A stretch of 64,000 bases of DNA. It comes from Alphaproteobacteria bacterium. GTDB lineage: Bacteria > Pseudomonadota > Alphaproteobacteria > Rhodobacterales > Rhodobacteraceae. The position numbers were made by a program, and so were the translations under genes. Positions 46,700-55,200 of the stretch are shown one piece after another (within the stretch, counting starts at the first letter, position 1; the number at the start of each line of letters is the position of its first letter). The stretch covers positions 1 to 64,000 of the forward strand of contig JAUHVR010000013.1 of the NCBI GenBank assembly GCA_030424865.1, given 5' to 3'. Below the pieces are notes generated by a model. The model did no database searches, had not been told where the DNA came from, and was given only the letters and a program-made list of their open reading frames with translations.

Positions 46700-49117
46700 T
46701 CACTCTGGCAATTGATCCAGACCCGAGCTTCTCATCAACTGTGACAGTTCCTCTTTCAACAACCGCTCATCCGCCGACCCGCGCACCGGAACCCGCCCGT
46801 GTTCCAGGAAAAGCGGCGCGGCTAGTGGCGTGATCCGGTCCAGCCTGACATGGTCGATCCGGTCGCCCACCCTCTGGCACAGCTCACGGATGCGGGCGAA
46901 ATCCACCAGCCCCCGCATCGCCTCTTCGCGCGTGACCTGCATCAGCAAATGGTCGGGGTCATACTTCAGCAGCGTGTCATACAGGATGTCCGACGACATC
47001 GTCGCCTGCCGCCCGCTCTTTCGTTGCCCCGGCAGGTTGCGCTCGATCAGTCCGGCGATGGTGGCCGAGGCACGGAAGGTCCGCTTCATCACCGCATTGC
47101 CCGCCAGCCAGCTATCCAACCCCGCCTCCAGCGCGCCCAGATCAAACAGCGGTGCCACATCCGTCACCGCGTCCAGCCCCCAGATCAGCGTGGCATAATC
47201 GGTTGCGACAAAGCCCATGGGGGCCAGCCCCATTTCTTCCATCCGCTTGGTCAACAAAAGCCCCAGCGTCTGCTGCGCGTTCCGCCCCGAAAAGCCATAG
47301 ACCACCAACTGCGCGCGCCCGTCATGCGGAAAACTTTCGATCAGCAGCCGGTCGGGCTGCGGTAGGCGGCTGACTTCCCGCTGCAGGTGCAGCCAGTCGG
47401 CGGTGTGATCCGGCAGTTCTGGCCAGTCGTTCTGCTGGAACATCCGCAGGATGCGCTGGCTGAGCTGGGTCGAGGTCGAGAACTTGGACCCGCCAAAGAC
47501 CGCGATCTTGGGCTTGCGCGTCGCGTTGCGGGTGACCTCGACCGTCATCTCGCGCAGGCCCTCATAGCGCACCACCTCGCCACCGATCAGAAAGGTGTCG
47601 CCCGGGGTCAGGCTGGCGGCAAAGGCTTCCTCGATTTCGCCCAGGGGTTTGCCGCCGCGCGACCGGTGCAGCCGCACCTTCAGCAGGTCGCTGTCCTGAA
47701 TGGTGCCGATGTTCTGCCGAATGCGCAAAGCCGACCGGGGGTCGCGCAACTGCCAGCGCCCGTCAGGCCGCTGCACCAGCCGCTGCCATTGATCATAGGC
47801 GCGCAGGGCATAGCCGCCGGTGGCGCAATACTCCAGACAGGCATCAAAGCCTTCGCGGCTGAGGTCGGCAAAGGCCCCGGCGGTGGTCATCTCCCTGAAC
47901 AAGGCGTCGGCCTCAAACGGCCCCGAACAGGCGGCGATCAGGATATGCTGGCACAGCACATCGCGCGGGCCCGGTCCGCGCGGATCGCCGTCCAGATCAT
48001 GCGCCCGCACGGCCTCGAGCGCGGCCAGGCACTCGACCACCTCAAAGCGGTTCGCGGGCACCAACAGCGCCTTCGAAGGCGCGTTGTACCGGTGGTTCGC
48101 CCGCCCGATCCGCTGCACCAGCCGCTTGACGTTCTTGGGCGCGCCAACCTGGATCACCAGATCGACGTCCCCCCAGTCGATCCCCAGGTCGAGCGAGCCG
48201 GTACAGACCACCGCGCGCAGCGCCCCGGCGACCATCGCCGCCTCGACCTTTTCGCGCTGCACGCGGTCCAGGCTGCCGTGGTGGATGCCGATGGGCAGGT
48301 TGTCCTCGTTGGCCAGCCACAGATTGCGGAAAAAGATCTCGGCCTGCGCGCGTGTGTTGTGAAAGATCAGCGTGGTCTTGTGTCGGCGCACCTGCTCCAG
48401 CACCGCCGGGATGGCATGGGCCGCGCCGCCGCCCGACCAGGGCGGGGCCGCCTCGGTGCGCAGCATACGGATATCCGGATCGGGCCCGGGATCGGCCTGC
48501 AGGATCGGGCAGGGATCGGGGTTCCGGGCCAAAAGTTTCGCGATCGCCGCCGGGTCATCCACCGTGGCTGACAGCCCCACCCGCCGCAGCCCCGGCGCCA
48601 GGCTTTGCAACCGCGCCAGCGCCAGCATCAATTGGTCGCCCCGCTTGCTTTCGGCCAATGCGTGGATCTCGTCCACGACCACCCGTTGCAGCCCGGCAAA
48701 GGTCCGCCCCGCGTCCTCGTATGACACCAAAAGCGCCAGGCTCTCCGGCGTCGTCAACAGGATGTGCGGGGGATCGGCCCGCTGCCGCTTCTTCCGCGTG
48801 GCCGAGGTGTCGCCTGTCCGGTCCTCGATCCGGATCGCCAGCCCCGCCTCTTCGACCGGGGTGCGCAGGTTGCGCTTGATATCCGCCGCCAGAGCCTTGA
48901 GCGGGCTGACATACAGCGTGTGCAACCCTGGTCTGGGATCATGAGCCAGTTCAGCCAGGGTCGGCAGAAACCCCGCCAGTGTCTTGCCCCCGCCCGTCGG
49001 CGCGATCAGCAAAAGCGACGGTTCTGCCGCCCGCGCCATCATCTCGGCCTGATGCGGATGCATCTGCCAGCCGCGAGCGTCGAACCAGGTCTGCAAGGGG
49101 GCGGGAAGGGTCGTCAT
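46700..49117 (-). CDS. Ligase-associated DEXH-box helicase (Lhr-like)
   Basis: An 805-residue Lhr-type superfamily 2 helicase: motif I IAPTGGGKTLAGFLP near residue 38, motif II VVDEIHALAESKRGDQL, motif III GLSATV, motif IV IFHNTRAQAEIFF and motif VI QRIGRANHRYNAP. The C-terminal half (about 450-805) is the Lhr-core winged helix/DUF4145-like part. This matches the ligase-associated DNA damage response helicase TIGR04121. Upstream on the same strand there is no DNA ligase or exonuclease gene, unlike the usual cluster. ATG 49117 gives the family start. Confidence 0.9.
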   Translation of the reverse strand: MTTLPAPLQTWFDARGWQMHPHQAEMMARAAEPSLLLIAPTGGGKTLAGFLPTLAELAHDPRPGLHTLYVSPLKALAADIKRNLRTPVEEAGLAIRIEDRTGDTSATRKKRQRADPPHILLTTPESLALLVSYEDAGRTFAGLQRVVVDEIHALAESKRGDQLMLALARLQSLAPGLRRVGLSATVDDPAAIAKLLARNPDPCPILQADPGPDPDIRMLRTEAAPPWSGGGAAHAIPAVLEQVRRHKTTLIFHNTRAQAEIFFRNLWLANEDNLPIGIHHGSLDRVQREKVEAAMVAGALRAVVCTGSLDLGIDWGDVDLVIQVGAPKNVKRLVQRIGRANHRYNAPSKALLVPANRFEVVECLAALEAVRAHDLDGDPRGPGPRDVLCQHILIAACSGPFEADALFREMTTAGAFADLSREGFDACLEYCATGGYALRAYDQWQRLVQRPDGRWQLRDPRSALRIRQNIGTIQDSDLLKVRLHRSRGGKPLGEIEEAFAASLTPGDTFLIGGEVVRYEGLREMTVEVTRNATRKPKIAVFGGSKFSTSTQLSQRILRMFQQNDWPELPDHTADWLHLQREVSRLPQPDRLLIESFPHDGRAQLVVYGFSGRNAQQTLGLLLTKRMEEMGLAPMGFVATDYATLIWGLDAVTDVAPLFDLGALEAGLDSWLAGNAVMKRTFRASATIAGLIERNLPGQRKSGRQATMSSDILYDTLLKYDPDHLLMQVTREEAMRGLVDFARIRELCQRVGDRIDHVRLDRITPLAAPLFLEHGRVPVRGSADERLLKEELSQLMRSSGLDQLPE

Positions 49118-49154
49118 GCCCGGACCCTACAGAGGTGATCGGGAACTTCCCATC

Positions 49155-49192
49155 CCTTTCATCTTTCCAAAAATACTCAAAAAACGCCGGCC
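49155..49192 (-). repeat. Dispersed repeat, copy B
   Basis: Read on the minus strand: GGCCGGCG, T run, then GAGTATTTTTGGAAAGATGAAAGG, which matches copy A at 6103-6127 with few changes. It lies in the 91-base gap between the helicase and the DAO gene. A GGGAACTTCCC palindrome sits just beyond. Confidence 0.7.
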
Positions 49193-49208
49193 ACGGGCGC
49201 GGCACCCG

Positions 49209-50285
49209 TCAGCTTGAAAACCGCCCCGGCGACAGCGCTGCCACAGTCGCGGCATCCAGACCCGGGGCACGTCCCGACAGCACATCCGCCGTCAAAGCCG
49301 CCGCCGCCACGCAGGTCTGAAATCCGTATCCGCCCTGACCTGCCAGCCAGAAAAACGCAGGGCAAACCGGGTCGCGCCCCACGACCAGTGTCCGGTCCGG
49401 CGCAAAGGTCCGCAGCCCGGCCCAGGTCGCCAGGGGACGCGTGACGGGCGCGGTCATCATCTCTTCATAGCGCGCCAACCCCTCGGCCAGCACCATATCG
49501 TCCGCCCAGGCGTCCTGCGGCGGCAGCGGGTCTTCGTCGGCCGGAGAGATCAGCAAGGCCCCCGCGTCAGGCTTGGCGTACCAGCGGTCACCGACGCCGT
49601 CCATCATCGGCCAGCCGCTCAGGTCATGACCCGCAGGCGCGGCGATCCGCGCCATCGAGCGGCGCATCGGCTGCAACCCGATCGGCGCAACTCCGGCCAG
49701 GGCCGCCACCTGATCCGCCCAGGCCCCGGCAGCATTGATCAGCACATCCGCGCTCCAGTCACGCGCGCCGTCCGAGACCTGCCAGCGCCCGGCGCTGCGG
49801 GTCACCGCCGTGACGCGAGCCCCGGTCTCGATCCGGGTGCCATGCGCGCGCGCTGCCTTCAGAAAGCCCTGCATCAACAGGTCGGTGTCCAGATCCCAGA
49901 TGTCATCCCGTGCGGCGGCAAAGGCGCAGGTTCCGGGGTTCAGGATCGGCACCATCGACTGCGCCTCGGCGACCGAGATTTCAACCGCCCCCAGCGCGGC
50001 GGCGTCGTGGTCAAATCCCTCTCGTTCCTCCGCGCGGCCCAGCAGCAGAAAGCCCTTGCGCGACAGAACACCGGGCGTGCCACGCAGCACCGGCAGGCTG
50101 GCCGTGTTCAGGGCCCGGACGATGTCATTGCCATAGTCCTCAAGAAACACCGCCGCCGATCGGCCGGTGGCGTGATAGCCCAGCTGATCTTCGGCCTCGA
50201 GCAGGGTCACGGCGCAATCGGACGACAGGGCCGCCGCTGCCGAGATCCCGGCGATCCCGCCGCCGATGATCAGAACGTCACTCAC
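49209..50285 (-). CDS. FAD-dependent oxidoreductase (DAO family)
   Basis: A 358-residue flavoprotein with N-terminal Rossmann motif LIIGGGIAGISAAAAL, the Glu-binding TLLEAE, GRSAAVFLEDYG and DVLINAAGAWADQVA, and C-terminal FWLAGQGGYGFQTC, the DAO/glycine oxidase pattern. It oxidises an amine or D-amino/hydroxy acid; substrate cannot be assigned. It starts four bases inside the aldo/keto reductase stop (overlap) on the same strand, so both are one transcript. Cytoplasmic, no signal peptide. Confidence 0.87.
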   Translation of the reverse strand: MSDVLIIGGGIAGISAAAALSSDCAVTLLEAEDQLGYHATGRSAAVFLEDYGNDIVRALNTASLPVLRGTPGVLSRKGFLLLGRAEEREGFDHDAAALGAVEISVAEAQSMVPILNPGTCAFAAARDDIWDLDTDLLMQGFLKAARAHGTRIETGARVTAVTRSAGRWQVSDGARDWSADVLINAAGAWADQVAALAGVAPIGLQPMRRSMARIAAPAGHDLSGWPMMDGVGDRWYAKPDAGALLISPADEDPLPPQDAWADDMVLAEGLARYEEMMTAPVTRPLATWAGLRTFAPDRTLVVGRDPVCPAFFWLAGQGGYGFQTCVAAAALTADVLSGRAPGLDAATVAALSPGRFSS

Positions 50286-51220
50286 GCCTCTTCCAGCCGG
50301 TCCGTGGCAGGCGCGGGCGTGCGGGACAGGGACGAGACGCGGGCATAAAGCGCGTCGTCCATGGCAAACTCCAGCGCTTCCAGCGACGGGGCCAACTGGT
50401 CCGGCGTCCGCGCGGACAGGATCGGCGCGGGCTGCGCCGAATGGCGCATAACCCAGGCCACCGCCAGGGTGGCGGGGTCGGTGCCCAGCTCACGCGCCAT
50501 ATCTGCCAGTCCCGCTGCCGTGGCGTGCATTTCGTCCAGGCCGTAGCGCGCGGCATAGCGGTTGTCCTGCGCCAGACGCCCCTCGCGGCCGCCGCCCACG
50601 TATTTCCCGGTCAAGAGCCCGCCCCCCAGCGGAGAATAGGTCGCCGCCAGAATGCCTTCGGACTGGCACATCGGCAGGATCTCGACCTCGACCTGACGTT
50701 TGACCAGATTGTACATCGGCTGGATCACGTCGATCCGGGTGCCAAATCCCTGCGCGATGGCCTGGGCCTTCATCACCTGCCAAGCGGCATAGTTCGAGAC
50801 GCCGACAAAGCGGATCTTGCCGCTTTCCTGCAGCCCCGCGAGCGTTTCAAAGGTCTCTTCCAGCGGCGCGTCGTCGTCGAACCGATGCATGTAGAGAAGA
50901 TCCACGACATCCATGCCCAGCCGGGCGCGGCTTTGGTCGAACTGGGTCAGAATGTTGTGCCGTCCCGCGCCGCCGACGTAGCCGCACTTGGTCGCGATGA
51001 ACAGCGCGTCGCGATTGTCCTTGGCCAGCTTGCCAAGGATCGTCTCGGACGCGCCCTCGGTATATCCATTGGCCGTGTCGAAGTGGCGAATGTCCCGGGC
51101 CAGGCAGGCCTCGAACATCGCCTGGGACTGCGCGGCATCTGCGCCGCCGCCGAATTGCATTGTGCCGAACGCGACGTTCGACAGGGGGGAGCCATTGAGG
51201 GTCGTATAATGCTGGGTCAT
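50282..51220 (-). CDS. Aldo/keto reductase
   Basis: A 312-residue TIM-barrel NADPH-dependent reductase. The catalytic tetrad is visible as Asp and Tyr in FDTANGYTEGASE, Lys in FIATKCGYVGG and His in VVDLLYMHRFDDD. The cofactor segment is PILSARTPDQL. It lies upstream of and overlaps a DAO-type oxidase gene, suggesting a two-step conversion of one carbonyl/amine substrate, but that is inference. Confidence 0.9.
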   Translation of the reverse strand: MTQHYTTLNGSPLSNVAFGTMQFGGGADAAQSQAMFEACLARDIRHFDTANGYTEGASETILGKLAKDNRDALFIATKCGYVGGAGRHNILTQFDQSRARLGMDVVDLLYMHRFDDDAPLEETFETLAGLQESGKIRFVGVSNYAAWQVMKAQAIAQGFGTRIDVIQPMYNLVKRQVEVEILPMCQSEGILAATYSPLGGGLLTGKYVGGGREGRLAQDNRYAARYGLDEMHATAAGLADMARELGTDPATLAVAWVMRHSAQPAPILSARTPDQLAPSLEALEFAMDDALYARVSSLSRTPAPATDRLEEA

Positions 51221-51355
51221 GGGGCATGGGTGCCACGGGATGCGCGAATTTCAAAGACCTTTTGGCGCGCCAGCCGTGGTCCGGGTCTGGAATACCCGCC
51301 TGTTGCCGCAGCGAAATATCGCTAGGGTTGTGGCCATTCCAAGAGGGCGCGCATT

Positions 51356-51787
51356 ATGACACTCAATTCTATCCATGATCTTCTGGACCGCCGGGCACTT
51401 GTTTCTGTCAGCCCCACGGACCGCGTGTCGTATGCCTGTCAGAAGTTGGCCGAGCAAAACATCGGTGCCGTGGTCGTGGTCGACGCCAACAAGCTTGTCG
51501 GCGTGCTAAGCGAACGGGACGTCGTGAGCCGCTGCATGGTTCCGGGACGCGACGCCGCGGCAACCGAAGTGTCACAGATCATGACCCCCGATCCCAGAAC
51601 CATCCTGCCCACGGGCAGCCTGGCCGAGGCGCAGGCGCTGATGCTGGACGGCGGGTTCCGACACCTGCCGGTTGTCGACCGGGCGGGCGAGCCGCTGGGC
51701 ATGTTGTCCCTGCGGGATATTCCGTCCGAGTACCTGGCGATGGCCGACCGTGTCCGCGAGATCGGGCAGGCCGCCACGCCTGGCTAG
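51356..51787 (+). CDS. Two-CBS-domain protein
   Basis: A 143-residue protein made only of two CBS motifs: residues about 8-62 (VSVSPTDRVSYACQKLAEQNIGAVVVVDANKLVGVLSERDVV) and 76-130 (MTPDPRTILPTGSLAEAQALMLDGGFRHLPVVDRAGEPLGMLSLRDI). Such stand-alone pairs bind adenine nucleotides and adjust partner proteins. GAGGG precedes ATG 51356. The stop codon overlaps that of the convergent LRR-like gene by four bases. Confidence 0.88.
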   Translation: MTLNSIHDLLDRRALVSVSPTDRVSYACQKLAEQNIGAVVVVDANKLVGVLSERDVVSRCMVPGRDAAATEVSQIMTPDPRTILPTGSLAEAQALMLDGGFRHLPVVDRAGEPLGMLSLRDIPSEYLAMADRVREIGQAATPG

Positions 51788-52548
51788 TCGCTGTCGCCCG
51801 GCACGTGCACTGCGATCGAAATCGCCCTGGGCGTCAGATCGGGATCAAGCGACAGGGCGCGCAGATTGGGAAACCTGTCGCGCAGCGTATCCTCGGCCGG
51901 CAGTTGCAACGTGCCGCTGCCATCATCGACATCAAGATCCAGACTTTGAAGAGCTGGAAACCGCGAGGTCAAAAGCGCATCGATCGTGTCCTGCGTCACC
52001 TCATCCGATCCCACGTGGATGCCGTCGACCTGCACGGACAAAGTGTGCAGGCGATCGTGCTGCGCCGGGGTGTCCATGTTGAAACTGCCGTACAGATCCA
52101 GCGTTTCAAGGGCCGGAAAGGCGTCGAGGACAAAGCCGATATCGCCCAGGTCGCCGAACAAAGGTTCGCCGTTAAAAAGCATCTCCATCTCGCCAAGGAT
52201 CAGCGTCGTGACCGTCGGAAACGTCCGGCCGCGCAGGGGCGCAAGCGCGGCGCGGAAATCCCATCCGTCCGAGGGCTTTTGTGCATAGTCATGCGATGTG
52301 CCGATAAAAAGCGTCTGCGCGGTCTGGGCTTGTGGTGCCTGGACAAAAGCCTCGATCACAGCGACCTGCGCGGGGGCGGCAAAAAAGTTGACCTTGCGCG
52401 GGGTCTTGGGCACCTCGGACATCGGCTGCGTTTCCGGCGGCTGTGGCGCCAGCCCGATGTTGAGATGCGTGTCGGTGACCGAACATTGGTCAAAGCCAAT
52501 GGCCTGCAATGCCTTGTGAAACGGGTCTTTGCGAAATCTGCCAAACAT
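51784..52548 (-). CDS. Leucine-rich-repeat-like protein, unknown function
   Basis: A 254-residue protein with repeated FPxLxxLxLxx units: FPTVTTLILGEME, FPALETLDLYGSFN, FPALQSLDLDVDDG and FPNLRALSLDPDL, spaced about 25-60 residues, suggesting a short LRR-like solenoid in the C-terminal two thirds. This resembles the STM4015-type bacterial LRR proteins, but I cannot be sure. The N-terminal 80 residues have no recognised pattern. No signal peptide, so likely cytoplasmic. Confidence 0.6.
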   Translation of the reverse strand: MFGRFRKDPFHKALQAIGFDQCSVTDTHLNIGLAPQPPETQPMSEVPKTPRKVNFFAAPAQVAVIEAFVQAPQAQTAQTLFIGTSHDYAQKPSDGWDFRAALAPLRGRTFPTVTTLILGEMEMLFNGEPLFGDLGDIGFVLDAFPALETLDLYGSFNMDTPAQHDRLHTLSVQVDGIHVGSDEVTQDTIDALLTSRFPALQSLDLDVDDGSGTLQLPAEDTLRDRFPNLRALSLDPDLTPRAISIAVHVPGDSD

Positions 52549-52584
52549 GCCGCCAGTTAGCCACCGGACAACGGCCTGCGCAAG

Positions 52585-52932
52585 CTAGAGTGCGTCCAGA
52601 TAGATGCGCACGGATTCTTGCACATGCCGGAACCTGTCGCCGCCCAGATGTTTGCCGCCGAACCAGCGGGTGACGACAATCAGGTGGTTGTGCAGCCCCT
52701 CGCGTTCCAACATCCGAACGATCACCATACCTGCGCCGCTTTCACCGTCGTCGTTCTTGACCGGTCCGGCCTCGCCGATAAAGGCCCAGGTGTTGTGCGT
52801 TGCCTTGGCGAATTTCTTGGTGCGGCACAGCTCTTTGATCAGCGCGCGCGCCTCGTCGATGCTGGCGCAGGGCGCGCCCGAGACGGCGTATTTGGAACCG
52901 CGATCCGAGATGATGTTGTCGAGCGTCAGCAT
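52585..52932 (-). CDS. Short YigZ/IMPACT-family protein
   Basis: A 115-residue protein with the IMPACT/UPF0029 core: KFAKATHNTWAFIGEAGPVKNDDGESGAGMVIVRMLEREGLHNHLIVVTRWFGGKHLGGDRFRHV. The DDGESG...R.L and RWFGGKxLG segments are diagnostic. E. coli YigZ has about 200 residues with an extra C-terminal domain; here only the N-terminal domain is present. The start is taken at ATG 52932; an open frame continues upstream to 53325 but its sequence does not resemble the family. Confidence 0.8.
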   Translation of the reverse strand: MLTLDNIISDRGSKYAVSGAPCASIDEARALIKELCRTKKFAKATHNTWAFIGEAGPVKNDDGESGAGMVIVRMLEREGLHNHLIVVTRWFGGKHLGGDRFRHVQESVRIYLDAL

Positions 52933-53182
52933 GTTGTCTGTCTTTGCACCTTCGTCCGTGGCGTGCAAGCCGCCCAAGACCCCAGGGTCTGCACCCGCTG
53001 TTGGTAAGACACTCGAACCCACCGGGATGCCCGATACCAGCGTCAGGACCCACAAATTTGCGACGCGCAGCAAGGAAAACAGCGCGTTTTCAGGGGTTTG
53101 GGTTTTGCGGGCCAGGCCCGGCGCCGCAGGGGAGCTGAAGCAGGTCATGAATGCCTGCGACGACAAGGTGTAAGGAGAGTTC
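52933..53182. other. Unexplained 250-base stretch upstream of the YigZ gene
   Basis: No confident gene. It stays open on the minus strand in frame with the YigZ gene for about 390 bases and includes a hydrophobic stretch (NLWVLTLVSGIPVGSSVL), which does not match IMPACT proteins. It may be chance, or a missed N-terminal part. Confidence 0.35.
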
Positions 53183-53749
53183 TCAAACCTTGGCGCGTTG
53201 TGGCCGGGCATTGGCGTCCACCGAGGCAGGCGGGAACAGCCCCTGCGCCCAAGTGCGGATCGCTGACCAGTTCCGATAGTCCCCTTCCTTGACCCCCGAG
53301 GCGGCTGACAGCAGACGCAGCGCAAGGCGCGTCATCCAGGGGGCCTGGGAAATGCGCAGGGCCCCGGCGAATTGTCCAATGTCCAGCGGGGTGACCTCTG
53401 GGGCGATCTCGCGCAGCGCATCTGCGTAGTCCTGCGCCTTGCGCCGGGTGGTCTCGGTCTCTTGCGCCAGCGTCATGCAGGTCAGGAAATAGGCGACCGG
53501 CATTTTGCTCAGCGCCGCCCGGTGCGTTTGGACAAAGGCTTTGGCCTCGGGCAGCCAGCGATCATATCGGATCGCGCTGCCAATGATGATCGCGTCATAG
53601 GCACCAGGATCGCTCGCTTGCCCAATGGGCGCGACGTGGATCAGGTGGCCGCGCTCGGACAGTACGTCGCCGACGAAGTGCGCGACCTCTGCGGTCGATC
53701 CCAAACGGCCGCCGTAGGCCACAAGGGTTCTGGGTTTGTCGGGTGTCAT
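53183..53749 (-). CDS. Flavodoxin-domain protein (HemG-like)
   Basis: A 188-residue protein that opens LVAYGGRLGSTAEVAHFVGDVLSERGH, the FMN-binding loop of HemG-type long-chain flavodoxins, then DAIIIGSAIRYDRWLPEAKAFVQTHRAAL (the second FMN loop). It may be a menaquinone-dependent protoporphyrinogen oxidase or another flavodoxin; an alphaproteobacterium would more often use HemJ, so HemG activity is unproven. ATG 53749 is chosen; a tiny membrane peptide gene lies 28 bases upstream. Confidence 0.75.
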   Translation of the reverse strand: MTPDKPRTLVAYGGRLGSTAEVAHFVGDVLSERGHLIHVAPIGQASDPGAYDAIIIGSAIRYDRWLPEAKAFVQTHRAALSKMPVAYFLTCMTLAQETETTRRKAQDYADALREIAPEVTPLDIGQFAGALRISQAPWMTRLALRLLSAASGVKEGDYRNWSAIRTWAQGLFPPASVDANARPQRAKV

Positions 53750-53777
53750 CGCGTGACCTTTCGTGTGCAGGGGGGCA

Positions 53778-53855
53778 TCAGAGGTAGAGCGCGGCGGCCC
53801 AGCCCAGCGAGGTGAGCAGGGACAGGGACGATATGAAGACGACGTAAACGGGCAT
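53778..53855 (-). CDS. Possible 25-residue single-pass membrane peptide
   Basis: ATG 53855 opens a frame MPVYVVFISSLSLLTSLGWAAALYL ending TGA, almost entirely one hydrophobic helix with no charged residue. AGAGGA lies 7-8 bases before it. It directly precedes the flavodoxin gene on the same strand, in what would otherwise be a 5' leader. It could be a small membrane protein or a leader peptide that controls the flavodoxin. Too short for any family call; the sequence shows an RBS and a clean stop. Confidence 0.4.
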   Translation of the reverse strand: MPVYVVFISSLSLLTSLGWAAALYL

Positions 53856-54030
53856 GGCATTGATCCTCTTGGGTGTCTGATGCCCGCAAGCTATCCAAGA
53901 GCCCGACCCGTTGTATTGGCCGAAGCTGCCAAGGAATTGGCCCTTGATGCCAAAGGGTGTTGGCCAGCGCTAAACCCGAACCACGCGGATCGAGGCAAAG
54001 GCGTCATCCATGTCAGTATCGGGAAAACGA

Positions 54031-54056
54031 AAAAGGCCCCGCGAAACGGGGCCTTT
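54031..54056 (-). terminator. Terminator of the BMP/xdh unit
   Basis: AAAGGCCCCG pairs with CGGGGCCTTT around a six-base loop; on the minus strand it is followed by a T run. It lies 24 bases past the BMP protein gene, the last gene of the unit. Confidence 0.85.
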
Positions 54057-54079
54057 CCGATCTGTTCAGGTATGCAGAC

Positions 54080-55153
54080 TTACTTCGGGATTTCTGCGGT
54101 GATGCCTTCGACGTAGAAGCCCATGCTCAGCAGGTCGCCGTCGGCAGCGATCTCGCCCTCGGCCAGCCAGGGCGAGCCGTCGGCCTTGTTGATCGGGCCG
54201 GTGAACGGGTGGTATTCGCCCGCCGTGATTGCGGCGATCATGGCTTCGGCTTCGGCCTTCACCTCGGCAGGCACCGCATCGGTGATCTCGCCGATGACAA
54301 CTTCACCCTCGGGCATGCCGGCCCAGCTGGCCTGCTGTTCCCAGGTGCCATCCATCACAGCGCCGACGCGCTTGATGTAATAGGGGTTCCAGTTGTCGAT
54401 GATCGAGGCCACGCGCGGGCTGGGGCCAAAGGCTGCCATGTCCGAGGCCTGACCAAAGCCGATGACCGAGCCACCCTCTTTGGCCGCTTCCGCCAGGGGC
54501 GCGGTCGAGTCGGTGTGGGCGGTGATCACGTCGACGCCCTGGTCGATCATGGCGCGCGCTGCGTCGGCCTCTTTGGCCGGGTCGAACCAGGTGTAGACCC
54601 AGGTCACAACCACTTCGACATCCGGGTTCGCCTTCTTGGCGTGCAGGTAGTAGCTGTTGATGCCCTGGATGACCTCGGGGATCGGGAAGGACGCGATGTA
54701 GCCGATCTTGTTGGTCTTGGTCATGCTGCCCGCGATGTGGCCCACAACCGCGCGGCCTTCGTAGAAGCGCGCGTCATAGGTCGAGACATTCGGGTGCAGA
54801 CGCTTGTAGCCGGTGGCGTGCTCGAACTTCACGTCGGGGAACTTGGCCGCGACGTTGTTTGTCGGGTCCATGTAGCCAAACGAGGTGGTGAAGATGATGT
54901 TGCAGCCCGACAGCGCCATCTGGGTCAGCACGCGTTCCGCATCCGCGCCTTCGGGCACGGTTTCCTGCCAGGCGATCTCGACATCGTCGCCATAGGTCTC
55001 TTTCACGGCCAGCGCGCCCTGATGGTGCTGGTAGGTCCAGCCGCCATCGCCGATGGGACCGACATAGACGAAACAGGCCTTGGTGGCAGCCGCCGCCTGT
55101 GTGCCCAGTGCCGCGGCCGTCAGCGCCCCGGCGACAAGGATCTTTTTGAACAT
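54080..55153 (-). CDS. BMP-family ABC transporter substrate-binding protein
   Basis: A 357-residue periplasmic protein with signal peptide MFKKILVAGALTAAALGTQAAA. The mature N-terminus KACFVYVGPIGDGGWTYQHHQGALAVKE and the MDPTNNVAAKFPDVKFEHATG segment are typical of BMP/PnrA (nucleoside-binding) receptors. BMP proteins bind nucleosides or purines; no lipobox is seen, so it is soluble rather than a lipoprotein. It ends the unit with two permeases and an ATPase upstream and the xdh genes beyond, which points to a purine or nucleoside ligand. Confidence 0.9.
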   Translation of the reverse strand: MFKKILVAGALTAAALGTQAAAATKACFVYVGPIGDGGWTYQHHQGALAVKETYGDDVEIAWQETVPEGADAERVLTQMALSGCNIIFTTSFGYMDPTNNVAAKFPDVKFEHATGYKRLHPNVSTYDARFYEGRAVVGHIAGSMTKTNKIGYIASFPIPEVIQGINSYYLHAKKANPDVEVVVTWVYTWFDPAKEADAARAMIDQGVDVITAHTDSTAPLAEAAKEGGSVIGFGQASDMAAFGPSPRVASIIDNWNPYYIKRVGAVMDGTWEQQASWAGMPEGEVVIGEITDAVPAEVKAEAEAMIAAITAGEYHPFTGPINKADGSPWLAEGEIAADGDLLSMGFYVEGITAEIPK

Positions 55154-55200
55154 TTTGGTAATCTCCCCTGTGGTGAGTGTTTGTGGTTATGGTTTGCGCC

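Noticed and set aside
52985-53045. Stretch that on the minus strand contains GTGGGTTCGAG, resembling a tRNA T-arm
   Set aside because: No cloverleaf with anticodon and acceptor stems could be built around it.
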